Counted from the stretch's first letter, positions 47,277-56,008 are shown. The stretch is 64,000 nt of DNA from Microcoleus vaginatus WJT46-NPBG5 (GCA_019359355.1 JAHHHM010000022.1:62001-126000); one strand, 5' to 3'. Notes: generated from the letters alone by a model not told the origin. Translations and numbers: made by a program.

Positions 47277-48425
47277 CTACCGAACCTCAATCCCTTGCTC
47301 TGCAGCAATGACAATTTCACGTTCATTAAAGACGATACCTTCCTCTTTACCGCGTTCTATTCGTTGAATTGTAATTCCGTCTTCAGCTACATCTTCTTGA
47401 CTCGCAATATTAGCTAAGCTGGTCCAACAGTCACTACTGTGTGTAGTAGCGAAGACTTGCACATTTAATCTTTTTGACGTTTCACAGATGAGTTTCCACA
47501 TATCAGACATTGTACTAAAGTGAAGTCCGGTATCAATTTCATCGACAAATAAGACTCCACCTTCTGCCGAGACAGTTGCTAGTGCAAGCCCTAGTATACG
47601 CCAGAGACCATCTCCCATACTCCCAATAGGCACACGTTGGTCACTGTCAGAGAGGCGAACGACAAACGCACCCCGCGAGTCTGAACGTCTATATTGATTA
47701 GAGCTAACTGAAGCAATACGCTCAATTCTTGGTTCGATTACCTGAAGTGCCTCCTGTACAAGTTTTTCCTCAGGCGTTAGCACTACCTGATCAAACAACT
47801 CAATCATTTTCTCAGTTGTTAAAGATGATGAGGTGACAAATTGCGTTCTTGTCGCTATTTTTTTTTGTTTACTTATAAGCCGCCATCGCCGAGCAGAGTT
47901 AAAAGACAATCCTCCATTGGGCGACAAAAGGAGATCTCTTTTATCTTCTTCCTCTCCAGGAACCCATTTAATACTAATATTAAGTCCTTTTAAATCATTT
48001 AGATCACTATCAAATGATTTTTCAGTTAAACTAATTGTTTCTTCCTCAAAACTACGAGATGAATCGTATTTTGAGCCAATTGAACGGAGACCTATTGTTC
48101 CTTCTATAGATTCTTCTAATGTTTTTTTATTTGTACCTGAAATTGAGAATTGACTGCCTAGTTCAATCTCATGCCCATAAAAAAGGTGACGGATATCCAA
48201 TTCAGGTTCTCCCTTACCGTCATCTCCAACAAAATACTCACCTCGGTTCTTCATTATCTCAATGAGTGAATCAAGATTGTTGCGTCCGCATAAGAGTTGA
48301 ATAGCTTCCAGTACGGATGTTTTGCCACTGTTGTTTGTACCAACCAGTAGATTTACCCTGCCAAGCTGCTGAAGCTTAAAAGATTTGAAACCACGAAAAT
48401 TTTTTAATTTTATTGTCTTCAACAT
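47277..48425 (-). CDS. OLD/SMC-like AAA ATPase (AAA_15/AAA_21 type)
   Basis: A 382-residue ABC-type ATPase without membrane segments. It begins MLKTIKLKNFRGFKSFKLQQ, the standard FRG(F)-x-F opening of OLD/RecF-like proteins. Walker A is VGTNNSGKTS (G29-T36). A variant signature is PIGSMGDGLWRI, Walker B is VLFVDEIDTGLH and the H-switch is FATTHSSDCW. The insert of about 200 residues between Walker A and signature is family-typical. All ATPase elements look intact. It is the upstream gene of an operon with DUF3226. The ATG at 48425 is chosen over an open frame to 48494 because homology starts here. A terminator-like hairpin sits in its leader. Confidence 0.88.
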   Translation of the reverse strand: MLKTIKLKNFRGFKSFKLQQLGRVNLLVGTNNSGKTSVLEAIQLLCGRNNLDSLIEIMKNRGEYFVGDDGKGEPELDIRHLFYGHEIELGSQFSISGTNKKTLEESIEGTIGLRSIGSKYDSSRSFEEETISLTEKSFDSDLNDLKGLNISIKWVPGEEEDKRDLLLSPNGGLSFNSARRWRLISKQKKIATRTQFVTSSSLTTEKMIELFDQVVLTPEEKLVQEALQVIEPRIERIASVSSNQYRRSDSRGAFVVRLSDSDQRVPIGSMGDGLWRILGLALATVSAEGGVLFVDEIDTGLHFSTMSDMWKLICETSKRLNVQVFATTHSSDCWTSLANIASQEDVAEDGITIQRIERGKEEGIVFNEREIVIAAEQGIEVR

Positions 48426-48464
48426 AGAATTTAGTTGATAGGAAGTAACAAAGTAATAGAGGAA

Positions 48465-48495
48465 GAAAAAGTGCGAGCAGAAAAAAGCTCGCACT
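48465..48495 (-). terminator. Terminator-like hairpin in the leader of the ATPase operon
   Basis: On the minus strand AGTGCGAGC-TTTTTTCT-GCTCGCACT followed by TTTTC, a perfect 9-bp stem plus U-tract, 40-70 bases upstream of the ATPase ATG and in the same direction. It either insulates the operon from upstream transcription or attenuates it. Confidence 0.65.
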
Positions 48496-48570
48496 ACATC
48501 TTATTCTAGTAAGATGGATCAATTATTTTATTCAAATGGCCCACAGCGCTCTAACACGCTGATTATCAGA

Positions 48571-48584
48571 TTATCACGTGATAA
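48571..48584. promoter_or_regulatory. Perfect palindrome TTATCACGTGATAA between divergent genes
   Basis: A 14-bp perfect palindrome (near-palindromic over 18 bp) midway between the divergent ATPase operon and the GTPase gene. It looks like the binding site of a dimeric regulator. The regulator is unknown. Confidence 0.5.
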
Positions 48585-48656
48585 CCGGCTCATCACACAT
48601 CCCAGGAGCGTTAGCGCGACAATAGCAATATAATAACTCGAAGCAGGCAGAGTGCA

Positions 48657-50573
48657 ATGGTGCGATTAAAGCTGTGGCAATGGATTGTATTGGCAACGCC
48701 AATCGCAATGATCGTTGGTTTCTTGCTGGTAGCAGCCGGCAGACAAATCCACGAATGGGGAATTAACTGGATCTGGGCTGTAGTTACCGTTCTATTAGTT
48801 GGCTGGCGGTGGCTACTCGTTAAATGGACGAAACCGGCTTTCGATCAGATGGAAGCCGTGATGGCGGAAGTTAACAAAGAATTGGCATCTCCGATTGGAG
48901 ATTCAACCGCACAGTTAGCCGATAACGACACAATCAATCGAGCAGAAACTGCACTTCAAGAAATCGTAACAACCGCACAAAATGATCCGCCAATTTGGGA
49001 AGATTGGTCAATATTTTGGCAGCGATGTCAGGAACTGGTTTCTGCTGTTTCCCATGTCTATCATCCTGAAGTTAAATATCCCTTACTTTCGATTTACGTT
49101 CCCCAAGCTTATGCCCTAATTCGGGGAACTGTGGATGACTTGGATCGGTGGATGCAAAAATTATCTCCCGCCTTGAATCAAGTTACGGTTGGGCAGGCTT
49201 ATGAAGCTTACGAAGTCTATCGCAAACTAGAGCCATCCGCTCGCAAACTGATGAAAGTTTGGAATTGGGCGCAGTGGTTTTTAAACCCGGCGGTGGCGGT
49301 GGCAAAAGTCGCGAGTCAGCGTTCCGGTAACCAGGCAACTCAGCAATTGTTGGTAAATTTGGGTCAGTCGCTTCGGGAAGCTGCTTTGCGGAACCTGTGC
49401 CGGCAAGCAATTACCCTCTACGGCGGTAGTACGGTATTGCCTGGGGAATTTGCCGTTGCCACACCGGCACTCCCGAAAGCAAAAACCCAAACCCTGCGAG
49501 AAATTCTCTCACAAGCTGAACCTGTCGAGGAAGTTGAGCAAAAACCGATCAGCATTTTGCTGGTTGGGCGCACCGGCGCTGGGAAAAGCAGTCTAATTAA
49601 CACGCTGTTTCGGGCAGATAAAGCTGCGGTTGATGTATTACCCAGTACAGACAAAATACAGAATTATCGCTGGCAAAGTGATGCCGGTGAAACGCTTATC
49701 CTTTGGGATACACCGGGTTACGAACAAGTAAACCGTGGAGATTTGCGGGATGAAGTGCTGGAGTTTGCTGCCGACGCGGATCTGCTGGTACTCGTCACAC
49801 CGGCTTTAGATCCCGCCCTGCAAATGGATGTGGATTTTCTCAAAGACATGAAGGCGACGGTTGAAGATTTGCCGGCAATTGTACTCGTTACCCAGGTGGA
49901 TCGTCTGCGCCCGGTACGCGAGTGGGAACCGCCCTATGATTGGCAATGGGGTGATCGCCCTAAAGAAAAAGCGATTCGGGAAGCGACGGAATACCGCGCT
50001 CAACTTCTCGGTGATTTCTGTAATTTAATTCTGCCAGTTGTCGCCAGCGATCTGAAAACAGAACGCACGGCTTGGAATGCAGAGGCGATATCGCAGGCGC
50101 TGGTGCAAGAAATATCGCCGGCTAAACAATTTCGTCTTGCCCGCTTTCTGCGGAATTTGGAAGCCCGCACGGTGGCTGCTGGCAAAATAATCGACCGCTA
50201 TACTTTTCAAATGGCGACAACTCAAGGACTCACGGCACTGTTAAAAAGTCCGGTTCTTCAGTTTATTTCCACCATGTCAACCGGCTCTCCAAATTTAGCG
50301 TATCTGTTGGCTGAGCAAATTCCTGTGGAACAGTTGCCGGTGGTGATTGGTAAGTTGCAAATGGCTTATGATTTGTTCTCGCTGTTGAATGATGGCGGCG
50401 CGAATCCGCTTAATTTTGACTTGCGAGCACTTTGGCCGGTGTTGATAGAAAACACGGCTGCACCGGAGCGCAACGCCTGGGCGTTCGGTCATGCTTTGGT
50501 GGAATATTGGACTCAGAATCTGCCGGTGGAACAATTGCAACAGCGCTTTGAATCTTATCTGCAACAAGTTTAA
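48657..50573 (+). CDS. Membrane-anchored Era-like GTPase
   Basis: A 638-residue protein with two N-terminal membrane helices (about 8-27 and 36-56), a helical region, then a G domain. G1 is GRTGAGKSS (304-312), G3 is WDTPGYEQ and G4 TQVD (VLVTQVDRLRP). The C-terminal 180 residues are helical with a hydrophobic patch. It resembles the 50S-ribosome-binding-type/YcjX-YcjF GTPases found in several copies in filamentous cyanobacteria. It is a second member of this type after 44476. Function unknown; position beside the putative defence operon could be coincidental. ATG 48657 with GCAGGC upstream only; alternative starts are not obvious. Confidence 0.82.
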   Translation: MVRLKLWQWIVLATPIAMIVGFLLVAAGRQIHEWGINWIWAVVTVLLVGWRWLLVKWTKPAFDQMEAVMAEVNKELASPIGDSTAQLADNDTINRAETALQEIVTTAQNDPPIWEDWSIFWQRCQELVSAVSHVYHPEVKYPLLSIYVPQAYALIRGTVDDLDRWMQKLSPALNQVTVGQAYEAYEVYRKLEPSARKLMKVWNWAQWFLNPAVAVAKVASQRSGNQATQQLLVNLGQSLREAALRNLCRQAITLYGGSTVLPGEFAVATPALPKAKTQTLREILSQAEPVEEVEQKPISILLVGRTGAGKSSLINTLFRADKAAVDVLPSTDKIQNYRWQSDAGETLILWDTPGYEQVNRGDLRDEVLEFAADADLLVLVTPALDPALQMDVDFLKDMKATVEDLPAIVLVTQVDRLRPVREWEPPYDWQWGDRPKEKAIREATEYRAQLLGDFCNLILPVVASDLKTERTAWNAEAISQALVQEISPAKQFRLARFLRNLEARTVAAGKIIDRYTFQMATTQGLTALLKSPVLQFISTMSTGSPNLAYLLAEQIPVEQLPVVIGKLQMAYDLFSLLNDGGANPLNFDLRALWPVLIENTAAPERNAWAFGHALVEYWTQNLPVEQLQQRFESYLQQV

Positions 50574-50654
50574 GCCGGCGCAATAGCTATCGTGAATTTC
50601 TTTTAACAACTTTTGCAACAAGTCTCTTGACAAATTGCAGAAGTTGTTCTTTAA

Positions 50655-51035
50655 ATGCAAATTTCGCAGAGAAGGTTAACCGTGGTTTTAACGTCTTTGC
50701 TCGTTGTGATTTCAACTCAAAAGACTGAAATTTTAAAATTATTTACTAAATTCATTCATTGTATTGACTTTAGCGACGTTTTGAGGTTATCGGCACATAT
50801 TCAACCCAAAAAATCTGAAAACAACAAATTGTCAGAAAATTTTCCGAGTCAAGACAAAATTGAGTATTTAAGGAAAATTTGTAACTTACGATACTTTTTT
50901 AAAATAAACTCATTGCTAGTTTATGTAAGAGAAAGTACAGGAGAGACTTTTAAAAGCGTTCAGAAGTTATCCCAGACGGTAGTTAATACAGTCAAAACTT
51001 CAACGACTTTGAGAGAACTCATAGATACGAAGTAA
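50655..51035 (+). CDS. Possible small hypothetical protein
   Basis: An open frame of 126 codons encoding a basic, Ile/Leu/Thr-rich protein (MQISQRRLTVVLTSLLVVIS could be a short hydrophobic N-terminus). It has no recognised family, no good ribosome site and AT-rich composition unlike its neighbours. It ends just upstream of the guanidine riboswitch. It may be a real, recently acquired gene or a chance ORF. Confidence 0.3.
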   Translation: MQISQRRLTVVLTSLLVVISTQKTEILKLFTKFIHCIDFSDVLRLSAHIQPKKSENNKLSENFPSQDKIEYLRKICNLRYFFKINSLLVYVRESTGETFKSVQKLSQTVVNTVKTSTTLRELIDTK

Positions 51036-51045
51036 AAAATTTAAT

Positions 51046-51202
51046 GGCCTCTAGGGTTCCGGTTTGAGCCGCGCAACACCAATCAAATTTCAAATTGTAG
51101 TTGCTCAAATGCTGGTCCGAGAGAGGTAAACTGGCTTCTCCAAAACTTATAGTTTTTTGTGAGGAATTCGCTAGTCACACGGCGGGATAAAAGCCCGGGA
51201 GG
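51046..51202 (+). ncRNA. Guanidine-I (ykkC) riboswitch
   Basis: The leader carries the ordered consensus blocks of the ykkC class: CTCTAGGGTTCCGG (51049-51062), TGGTCCGAGAGAGGTAAAC (about 51113-51131) and CACACGGCGGGATAAAAGCC followed by CGGGAGGA (about 51176-51202). Guanidinium binding to this RNA turns on detoxification or utilisation genes. The conserved 3' strand AAGCCCGGGAGGAAC can alternatively pair with GTTCTCCTGGGCTTT (51230-51245), a plausible expression platform. The downstream gene is a guanidine hydrolase, in agreement with the call. Confidence 0.93.
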
Positions 51203-51303
51203 AACTTACCAGTCACTGAGACTGAGCTTGTTCTCCTGGGCTTTCGACGTTGACGAGCGCAAAATCCTCATTTTGTTGTTTTGAAAATTTCTAGGGTATT
51301 TAA

Positions 51304-52509
51304 ATGACTGAAAATCCTTCAGAAAACCCCATGTTCCAAAGCCCATCGACCAATAACGGGCACATTGCATCGGAAGCACAACGGGCTTTAGAATTGGAAG
51401 CAAGATTGCCATTAACCGGCTGGCAGCAAGAGGTATCAAAAGGTTTAGAATACGGATTGGAAGCAGCGGCAAGTATTCAAGATCGCAGTATTCCCACATT
51501 TTCTCGCGGTGAACTGCCTCATTATGCCGGGATTAACACCTTTCTCAAAGCACCTTATGTAGAAGATGTGCGGAAGGTTGGAGAATATGATGTTGCAATT
51601 GTCGGGGTTCCTCATGATTCCGGAACCACCTATCGTCCCGGAACAAGATTTGGCCCTCAAGGAATTCGACGAATTTCTGCACTCTATACACCCTACAACT
51701 TCGAGTTAGGCGTTGATCTGCGCGAACAAATTACGCTTTGCGATGTTGGGGATATTTTCACCATTCCTGCCAATAACGAAAAGTCATTTGATCAAATTTC
51801 TAAAGGCATCGCTCACATCTTTAGTTCCGGTGCATTTCCGATTATTTTAGGCGGTGATCATTCAATTGGTTTCCCAACCGTGCGCGGGATTTGCCGGCAT
51901 TTAGGGGATAAGAAAGTGGGCATTATTCACTTTGATCGCCACGCCGATACGCAAGAAACCGATCTTGATGAACGGATGCACACTTGTCCTTGGTTTCATG
52001 CCACCAACATGAAAAACGCCCCAGCAAAAAACTTAGTACAGCTAGGAATTGGCGGCTGGCAGGTTCCTCGTCAAGGCGTGAAAGTTTGTCGGGAACGTGC
52101 AACTAATATTCTCACCGTTACCGACATTGTAGAAAAAGGAATCGATGCCGCTGTTGATTTCGCTTTAGAACGGGCATTAGACGGCACGGATTGCGTCTAC
52201 ATCAGCTTTGATATTGATTGCATTGATGCCGGATTTGTCCCCGGTACAGGTTGGCCAGAACCCGGTGGATTGCTACCTCGTGAAGCCTTAGCGTTGTTAG
52301 CAAAAATTGTGCAACGTGCGCCGGTTTGTGGTTTAGAAGTTGTGGAAGTTTCTCCACCTTATGACATCAGCGATATTACTTCACTCATGGCAACTCGCGT
52401 CATTTGTGACACAATGGCTCATTTAGTCCTGTCGGGGCAACTGCCACGGAAGCAGAAACCCGCCTATATTTTTCCAGAGTCACAACCGGAACTTGTTGCG
52501 TGGTCATAA
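51304..52509 (+). CDS. gdmH: Nickel-dependent guanidine hydrolase (ureohydrolase family)
   Basis: A 401-residue member of the arginase/agmatinase fold. Metal ligands are all visible: H186 (GGDHSIGF), D211, H213 and D215 (HFDRHADTQ), D303 and D305 (SFDIDCID). Features seen in the guanidine hydrolase of Synechocystis (Sll1077/GdmH), as far as I recall it, are the HFDRHADT variant of DAHxD, the GFVPGTGWPEPGG loop, and an N-terminal extension of about 70 residues not found in agmatinases. The enzyme splits guanidine into urea and ammonia and needs Ni2+. A guanidine-I riboswitch in the leader and hypA/hypB-like genes downstream strongly support this over agmatinase. Confidence 0.92.
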   Translation: MTENPSENPMFQSPSTNNGHIASEAQRALELEARLPLTGWQQEVSKGLEYGLEAAASIQDRSIPTFSRGELPHYAGINTFLKAPYVEDVRKVGEYDVAIVGVPHDSGTTYRPGTRFGPQGIRRISALYTPYNFELGVDLREQITLCDVGDIFTIPANNEKSFDQISKGIAHIFSSGAFPIILGGDHSIGFPTVRGICRHLGDKKVGIIHFDRHADTQETDLDERMHTCPWFHATNMKNAPAKNLVQLGIGGWQVPRQGVKVCRERATNILTVTDIVEKGIDAAVDFALERALDGTDCVYISFDIDCIDAGFVPGTGWPEPGGLLPREALALLAKIVQRAPVCGLEVVEVSPPYDISDITSLMATRVICDTMAHLVLSGQLPRKQKPAYIFPESQPELVAWS

Positions 52510-52574
52510 AAGTTGAGAGGCGCAATTTATTGCGTCTCTATAACTAGAATATTTGCATTTGATTGGAGAGATCC

Positions 52575-52958
52575 ATGCACGAAACTGATATGACCAAAGC
52601 GCTCATTGTCACTGTCCGAAAATGGTGGCAAGAGCAGCCTGAGAAACCTAAAATTTCCCAGGTTCATCTAACCGTTGGTCAATTTACTTGTGTTGAACCT
52701 GTGAGTTTGCAATTTGCATTTGAAGTTCAAACTCGCAACACTTTTTTAGAGGGCGCACAGTTAGTCATTACAGAAACGCCACTGATTGCTTTTTGCCATC
52801 AATGCCGGCAGGAATATCGCCCTGAAATAGGCATTCAATATGCTTGCCCAACCTGTCAGTCCCCAATGGATGATATTCGCTCAGGGCGAGAATTGAAAAT
52901 TGAGCGCCTTGAATATTCACAACCCGATGTGGTTACTTCCAGTAAAGGCGAAGAGTAA
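52575..52958 (+). CDS. hypA: HypA-like nickel chaperone of the guanidine hydrolase
   Basis: A 127-residue HypA/HybF family protein. It has the nickel-binding N-terminus MHETDM (H2, E3) and a zinc site of C74/C77 (FCHQC) and C91/C94 (CPTC). HypA normally delivers Ni2+ to hydrogenase, but no hydrogenase gene is near. In this context it matches the accessory protein called GhaA that helps activate the guanidine hydrolase. ATG 52575 directly reproduces the invariant MHE start; it lies 65 bases after gdmH with GGAGAG upstream, and ghaB follows after 47 bases. Confidence 0.9.
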   Translation: MHETDMTKALIVTVRKWWQEQPEKPKISQVHLTVGQFTCVEPVSLQFAFEVQTRNTFLEGAQLVITETPLIAFCHQCRQEYRPEIGIQYACPTCQSPMDDIRSGRELKIERLEYSQPDVVTSSKGEE

Positions 52959-53005
52959 GAGCGTTGCCATTTATCGCTATTCATCTAAACTCCAAAGGCT
53001 GAATT

Positions 53006-53713
53006 ATGCACCAAACTTTTGACGCTGCTTTAGGAATTAATTTGCTTCATGCCAATCAGGAAGGGGCGGATCATAACCGCGCTCATTTTGATGAGTGGGG
53101 AATTACTTGCTTAAATATTATGAGTAGTCCCGGTGCCGGCAAAACTGCACTGCTGGAAAAAACACTCGCGGTTTTGACAAATGAGTGCAAAATTGCCGTG
53201 ATTGAAGGCGATATGACGACAGAATTGGATGCAGAGCGCCTGCGGAAATACAACGTGCCGGTGATTGCAATTAATACGGGCCGGTCTTGCCATTTAGATT
53301 CTAAAATGGTTGCCGGCGGAATTCACCGGCTCTCCCATGAATATAATCCCTCAGAATTTGATTTGGTATTGGTAGAAAACGTGGGAAATCTCGTTTGTCC
53401 TGCTGAATTTGAAGTCGGCGAACACCTAAAAGTTGCACTTTTGAGTGTGACAGAAGGGGAAGATAAACCGCTAAAATACCCGGTGATGTTTCAAGAAGCA
53501 GATTGTCTGTTAATCACCAAGATGGATATCGCGCCCCATCTAGATGTTGATGTGAATCAAATTGTGGCGAATGTGCGACAAATGAATCCTCATGTCACCA
53601 TTATTCCGGTTTCTGCAAAGACTGGAGAAGGGTTAGAGGCTTGGTTTGATTGGGTGCGTTCTCAGCTTGCTCAATCATCAACTGCTCAACAGCAACTTTC
53701 AGGTGTCTGCTGA
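53006..53713 (+). CDS. hypB: HypB-like GTPase, nickel insertion accessory protein
   Basis: A 235-residue SIMIBI-class GTPase. The P-loop is SSPGAGKT (40-47). [12 protein letters not shown] follows, and the metal-binding switch [11 protein letters not shown] has C95 and H96. The guanine-specificity motif is ITKMD and the end is [19 protein letters not shown]. There is no poly-His N-terminus. HypB dimers use GTP hydrolysis to release Ni2+ into target enzymes; here the target is probably the guanidine hydrolase two genes upstream (role called GhaB). Part of the gdmH-hypA-hypB cluster with short gaps. Confidence 0.92.
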   Translation: MHQTFDAALGINLLHANQEGADHNRAHFDEWGITCLNIMSSPGAGKTALLEKTLAVLTNECKIAVIEGDMTTELDAERLRKYNVPVIAINTGRSCHLDSKMVAGGIHRLSHEYNPSEFDLVLVENVGNLVCPAEFEVGEHLKVALLSVTEGEDKPLKYPVMFQEADCLLITKMDIAPHLDVDVNQIVANVRQMNPHVTIIPVSAKTGEGLEAWFDWVRSQLAQSSTAQQQLSGVC

Positions 53714-53736
53714 GAGAATACCAACCCCACGATTGA

Positions 53737-53766
53737 AGGGGTGGGCAAGATGCTCACCCATCCCCT
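53737..53766 (+). terminator. G/C-rich hairpin between hypB and the ABC transporter genes
   Basis: AGGGGTGGG (53737-53745) pairs with CCCATCCCCT (53757-53766) with one bulge. No T-run. It may be a partial terminator setting a lower or independent level of transporter expression. Confidence 0.5.
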
Positions 53767-53992
53767 CACTAACAGCATTGATTACAAAACTTAAAGAGCT
53801 GGAAATATAAAAGCTCCCCAGATATCAAGTTTCAAGTTTTTTAAAATATCTGTAGGTTTTGTATCAAAAGAAACAAAGCGGTGACTGCTTTACCTGCTAC
53901 ACATAGTTAACCGCTCAGTCAAAAATTATTTTTGCTACAGCGAATAACAAACTGCTGAAAACTCCCAACCAATCTCTGCACTAGGAGATGCT

Positions 53993-55042
53993 ATGAGAGT
54001 GAGATCACCTCTATCTTTTTGTATCCTTTTTCTTGTCACACTGACTTTGGTTATCGGCTGCGTTAACCCGGCAATTTATATCAAAACAACCACCGAAACT
54101 GAGACTGCATCCTCAGCAAATGCCGGCAGCGTCCGTTTAGGATTTAGTGCATGGCCAGGTTGGTTTCCTTGGCAAGTTGCTCAACAACAGGGAATTTTTC
54201 AGGCAAATACTATTCCAGTCGATTTGAAATGGTTTGATGGGTATCTGGAATCGATCAGTACGCTGACAGCCGGCCAAATTGATGCCAATAGCCAAACGCT
54301 AGGAGATACGGTTAACTCTCTATCGGGTGGCGCGGATCAAGTGATTGTCCTGGTTAACGATAACTCCACCGGCAATGATAAGGTGATTGTCAGCGAAGGC
54401 ATTAACTCAATTGCTGATCTCAAAGGAAAAAAAGTCGCCGCAGAAGAAGGCACAGTTGATCACTTTCTGCTGTTGTTAGGACTAAAGAAAGCCGGTTTAT
54501 CACCACAAGACATTCAATTTATCCCGTTGGAAACAGGTAAAGCAGCAGCAGCATTTGTGGCGGGACAAGTTGAGGCAACAGCAGTTTTTGCTCCTTTCAC
54601 CACACAAGCTTTAAAACGTCCGGGTAGTAAAGAACTATTTAGTTCTAAGGATTTCACCGGCGCAATTTCCGATCATCTGGTCTTCACCCGAAAATTTGTC
54701 GATGAACATCCTGATCGCGTTCAAGCATTAGTTGATTCTTGGTTTGCCACCTTGGAATATATGAAGGCAAATCCAGAGAAATCTTATGAAATCATGGCGC
54801 AACGAGCAGGAGTCCCTGTTGAGGAATATAAACAGTATGCAGATGGCACTCGGATCTTCACCATTGAGGAAAATCTAACCGCTTTTCAACCAGGTAACGA
54901 TTTAACTTCCTTACAATTTGCTGCCCAAGAAATGAGTAAATTTCTTAGAGAAGTTGGTTTGGCAAACAATAATCCAGATATCAGCCGACTCTTTGATGAT
55001 CGCTTTGTCAAAGCCTACGCTGAGAAATTTAACAAAACCTAA
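53993..55042 (+). CDS. ABC transporter substrate-binding lipoprotein (NitT/TauT/SsuA type)
   Basis: A 349-residue periplasmic binding protein. Its signal peptide ends at the lipobox LVIGC (C23), so it should be membrane-anchored. The mature part has the SsuA/THI5-like fold: RLGFSAWPGWFPWQVAQQQG, then the characteristic ADLKGKKVAAEEGT and HPDRVQALVDSWF. Members of the family bind nitrate, taurine, aliphatic sulfonates, cyanate or pyrimidines. The position behind a guanidine hydrolase cassette and a riboswitch suggests guanidine or a guanidinium compound as ligand, which is inference. ATG 53993 has TAGGAGATGCT upstream (GGAG, 7 nt). Confidence 0.9.
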   Translation: MRVRSPLSFCILFLVTLTLVIGCVNPAIYIKTTTETETASSANAGSVRLGFSAWPGWFPWQVAQQQGIFQANTIPVDLKWFDGYLESISTLTAGQIDANSQTLGDTVNSLSGGADQVIVLVNDNSTGNDKVIVSEGINSIADLKGKKVAAEEGTVDHFLLLLGLKKAGLSPQDIQFIPLETGKAAAAFVAGQVEATAVFAPFTTQALKRPGSKELFSSKDFTGAISDHLVFTRKFVDEHPDRVQALVDSWFATLEYMKANPEKSYEIMAQRAGVPVEEYKQYADGTRIFTIEENLTAFQPGNDLTSLQFAAQEMSKFLREVGLANNNPDISRLFDDRFVKAYAEKFNKT

Positions 55043-55162
55043 GCTAGTTGTCAGTAAAATCACATTTTTTAGCTCTGCAATGTCATTAAATGTAATTTAT
55101 GCAACGATTCATTAACAATTACTAAGCTCACAATTATTTCTTTGTCGTTTTGAAATTTAGTC

Positions 55163-56008
55163 ATGAATCAAAATCCTGAATCGATTCGAGACTTTCTCCG
55201 ATCTAAAAAACTAAATCCAACCGTTTTCTGGCAACTTGCTGAAGACATCCCCAAACCGCTTCATACAGCATTACTAATTACCTCGATTGGCGTTCCTCTA
55301 ATATTGTGGTGGTTGGTCACTACCTTTGGAAACATCGATCCTAAATTTTTACCCTCGCCGGCTCAAGTTCTTGAGGCATTTGGCCGGCTGTGGAGAACAC
55401 GCGAACTCCTGAAAGATACCGTCGCAAGTCTATGGCGCGTCGGTGTTGGGTTTCTTTTTGCGGCAGTCCTTTCTATCCCCGTTGGCGTATTAATGGGCAG
55501 TTTTGCCAGTATTCGCGCCTTGCTGGAACCGCTGTTCGGGTTAATGCGCTATATGCCGGCACCGGCCTTTATTCCGCTGTTAATTCTCTACCAAGGTATC
55601 GGAGAAGAACCGAAAATTACTTTAATTTTTATCGGTGTGTTTTTCTTTAACACCCTGATGGTAATGGATACGGTAAAATTTGTATCCAAAGATTTAATTG
55701 AAGCTACTTATATGTTAGGAGGAAACCGTTTACAAGCCCTACTGCAGGTAATTTTTCCTCATGTTTTGCCGGGAATTCTTGATGCCTGTCGCATTAACTT
55801 AGCAGCCGCTTGGCAGTTAGTCATTGTCTCAGAACTCATTGCGGCATCAGAAGGGTTAGGCCGGCGCATCAGTGTGGCCGGTCGATTTCTTAAAACTGAT
55901 GAAATTTTTGTGGGATTGATTGTCATTGGAGTCATTGGCTTGACATTTGATCTGTTGTTTCAATACTTTTTAAGGATTTCTTGCCGGTGGGCAAGTCAAC
56001 AACGATAA
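55163..56008 (+). CDS. ABC transporter permease
   Basis: A 281-residue inner-membrane permease of the BPD_transp_1 family with about six membrane helices (for example ALLITSIGVPLILWWLVTTF; VGVGFLFAAVLSIPVGVLMG). The EAA-type coupling loop is EATYMLGGNRLQALLQVIFP. The N-terminus is cytoplasmic and charged. It forms the channel with the flanking binding lipoprotein and ATPase. No large gap or frame problem. Confidence 0.92.
   Translation: MNQNPESIRDFLRSKKLNPTVFWQLAEDIPKPLHTALLITSIGVPLILWWLVTTFGNIDPKFLPSPAQVLEAFGRLWRTRELLKDTVASLWRVGVGFLFAAVLSIPVGVLMGSFASIRALLEPLFGLMRYMPAPAFIPLLILYQGIGEEPKITLIFIGVFFFNTLMVMDTVKFVSKDLIEATYMLGGNRLQALLQVIFPHVLPGILDACRINLAAAWQLVIVSELIAASEGLGRRISVAGRFLKTDEIFVGLIVIGVIGLTFDLLFQYFLRISCRWASQQR

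Noticed and set aside
51304-52509. Agmatinase (speB) annotation
   Set aside because: The guanidine-I riboswitch, HypA/HypB-like neighbours, N-terminal extension and HFDRHADT variant fit guanidine hydrolase better.
52575-53713. hypA/hypB as part of a hydrogenase maturation cluster
   Set aside because: No hydrogenase structural or other hyp genes are in the window; the context is guanidine metabolism.
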